From positions 1 through 31,198 of the forward strand of contig JAZDJJ010000009.1 in assembly GCA_043804035.1 (NCBI GenBank): a stretch of 31,198 bases of DNA, given 5' to 3'. The DNA is from JAZDJJ01 sp043804035. GTDB taxonomy: Bacteria > Bacteroidota > Bacteroidia > Palsa-948. This document shows positions 29,779 to 31,198 of the stretch, in pieces (positions within the stretch are counted from its first letter, which is position 1; each line of letters starts with the position of its first letter). The notes beneath the pieces are model-generated. The model was not told the origin of the DNA. It made no database searches and saw nothing but the letters and a program-made list of their open reading frames with translations. Both the position numbers and the translations under genes were made by a program.

Positions 29779-31198
29779 TTAACTGTTCATTGAAATAAGA
29801 AATTCTTCATTACTCTCTGTGTTTTGCATCTTCTCACGGAGAAATTCCATTGCTTCCAGTGGTGTCATATCAGCAAGATGTTTTCGCAATATCCACAGAC
29901 GTTGTAATGTTTCTTTATCAACTAATAGTTCATCTCTTCGTGTAGAGGAAGCAACAATATCAATGGAAGGATAAATACGTTTGTTTGCAAGTTTTCTGTC
30001 AAGTTGTATTTCGCTATTACCTGTTCCTTTAAATTCTTCAAATATCACATCGTCCATTTTGGACCCGGTTTCTGTAAGTGCAGTAGCGAGAATGGTAAGC
30101 GAACCGCCATTTTCAATTTTTCGTGCTGCTCCAAAAAAACGTTTTGGTTTTTGCAGAGCTGTTGCTTCCACACCACCCGACAAAACTTTTCCTGATGCCG
30201 GCGAAAGTGTATTGTAAGCGCGTGCAAGACGTGTAATGGAATCTAATAGAATCACCACATCATGTCCGCATTCAACCATGCGTTTTGCTTTTTCCAAAAC
30301 AATATTTGCGATACGTGCATGACGTTCTGCCGGCTCATCAAATGTGGAAGCAATAACTTCTGCATTTACACTTCTCGCCATATCAGTAACTTCTTCCGGG
30401 CGTTCGTCAATCAACAAGACGATGAGATATGTTTCCGGATGATTTGCAGAAATCGCATTAGCAAGCTCTTTCATCAAAACTGTCTTTCCTGTTTTCGGCT
30501 GGGCAACAATAAGTGCGCGCTGTCCTTTTCCAATTGGCGTAAAAAGGTCAATCACCCGCATAGACAAATTATCTTCTTTCGGTTTTGTAAGTTTGAATTT
30601 TTCAATTGGGAAAAGCGGAGTGAGATGTTCAAAGGGAACACGGTCGCGTACATAATTAGGATCACGCCCGTTGATTTTTTCAACTTTGATAAGTGGAAAA
30701 TATTTTTCTCCTTCTTTCGGAGGACGAATGGAGCCAAAAACCATATCGCCTGTCTTTAATCCGAAGAGACGAATTTGCGATTGCGAAATATAAATGTCAT
30801 CAGGAGAATTTAAATAGTTGTAATCAGCTGAGCGAAGAAATCCATAGCCATCTGACATGATTTCCAATACACCGTCACCGTGAATGATGTCATCAAAATT
30901 TATTAGTGGTTCTGCTTTTTTTTCGCCACGACAAGAATCATTATCACGGGGTTCCGGATGAGATTCTGTTTTACTGGCGGGAATGTCGCTTGGTGAAATT
31001 ACCGGCTCAACCGGCAGAGTGAATGTTTCAGAATAAAGATTTTCTGTTAGAACAGAATCAGATGAAGCAGGTTGCACATCGTTGCTGTTGTTGTTATCGT
31101 GTGCGAAAGTATCTTCCTGAAATATTTCTGATTGGCATTCTGTTTTTTTTTCGTTCACATGTAATTGCTGTAGTGGTGAATTAGATTTTAGTTTCAGT
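29779..31198 (-). CDS. rho: Transcription termination factor Rho, N-terminus beyond the window
   Basis: Rho is a hexameric RNA-dependent ATPase that ends transcription. Visible in order: an acidic, low-complexity lead, the RNA-binding cold-shock-like domain (GVLEIMSDGYGFLRS), the phosphate-binding loop AQPKTGKT, Walker B VVILLDSITR, the Q-loop (LSGGVEATALQ) and the R-loop (GSLTILATALTETGSKMDD). The first possible start inside the window is a GTG at 31158, but the frame stays open to the right edge (13 more codons, no stop), so the gene begins outside. Bacteroidota Rho usually has a longer N-terminal part, in line with this. Convergent with dnaK. Confidence 0.97.
   Translation of the reverse strand, partial: LKLKSNSPLQQLHVNEKKTECQSEIFQEDTFAHDNNNSNDVQPASSDSVLTENLYSETFTLPVEPVISPSDIPASKTESHPEPRDNDSCRGEKKAEPLINFDDIIHGDGVLEIMSDGYGFLRSADYNYLNSPDDIYISQSQIRLFGLKTGDMVFGSIRPPKEGEKYFPLIKVEKINGRDPNYVRDRVPFEHLTPLFPIEKFKLTKPKEDNLSMRVIDLFTPIGKGQRALIVAQPKTGKTVLMKELANAISANHPETYLIVLLIDERPEEVTDMARSVNAEVIASTFDEPAERHARIANIVLEKAKRMVECGHDVVILLDSITRLARAYNTLSPASGKVLSGGVEATALQKPKRFFGAARKIENGGSLTILATALTETGSKMDDVIFEEFKGTGNSEIQLDRKLANKRIYPSIDIVASSTRRDELLVDKETLQRLWILRKHLADMTPLEAMEFLREKMQNTESNEEFLISMNS

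Noticed and set aside
1..31198. CRISPR arrays, tRNA or rRNA genes, complete insertion sequences
   Set aside because: Looked for spaced direct repeats, cloverleaf-like stems with TTC loops and transposase motifs; none was convincing.

Overview
The window is an AT-rich chromosomal segment of a member of the Bacteroidota. Signs are Bacteroidetes-type promoter elements (TAnnTTTG), a DUF4271-hemD pair, a sigma / anti-sigma / outer-membrane barrel operon, a GG-leader peptide of Bacteroidetes type, and many dispersed foldback repeats. I see no rRNA, tRNA, CRISPR array or complete transposase. Rho at the right edge runs out of the window.

Layout. 1-4874: a minus-strand cluster that starts with a short double-glycine-leader peptide whose core has six cysteines, followed by a TlpA-like thioredoxin lipoprotein, a double OmpA-domain protein, a C39-like/VKOR/DsbA-like fusion and a tiny secreted peptide. 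I read it as a disulfide-rich ribosomal peptide (bacteriocin-like) locus with its own oxidative folding enzymes; no exporter is in view. 4875-6088: a gene-free stretch packed with repeats, including 39 in-phase heptamers. 6089-9055: a TolC-like outer-membrane protein and an ornithine cyclodeaminase/alanine dehydrogenase family enzyme, separated by repeats. 9171-13276: a minus-strand pair, a SulP anion transporter with STAS and cyclic-nucleotide-binding domains followed by a class III adenylate cyclase fused to an HD domain, which looks like a self-contained cAMP-controlled transport unit. 13407-15282: a small accessory island (PD-(D/E)XK nuclease-like protein and a MazF-type toxin with antitoxin) bounded by imperfect 25-bp direct repeats. 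15478-19574: OPT transporter, zinc-dependent phospholipase C/P1-nuclease-like secreted enzyme and an SDR oxidoreductase. 19661-23794: DUF4271, hemD, then sigma factor, anti-sigma-like protein and beta-barrel protein.

23953-26982: a GmhB-like phosphatase and a SAM methyltransferase that were once adjacent are now separated by about 1.7 kb carrying a MITE-like repeat, a frameshifted gene and a second MazF-type toxin; an exact 78-bp duplication marks both ends of the insertion. 27176-31198: dnaK, a gene-poor stretch with a broken gene fragment, and rho.

The most promising material for something undescribed is (a) the six-cysteine GG peptide with its VKOR/TlpA partners, (b) the SulP-cNMP transporter with its own cyclase-HD protein, (c) the two toxin-carrying insertions, which share a 3' motif, and (d) a family of foldback elements with conserved 12-bp ends and varied interiors. 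Functions are inferred from reading the sequence only; no database search was possible.
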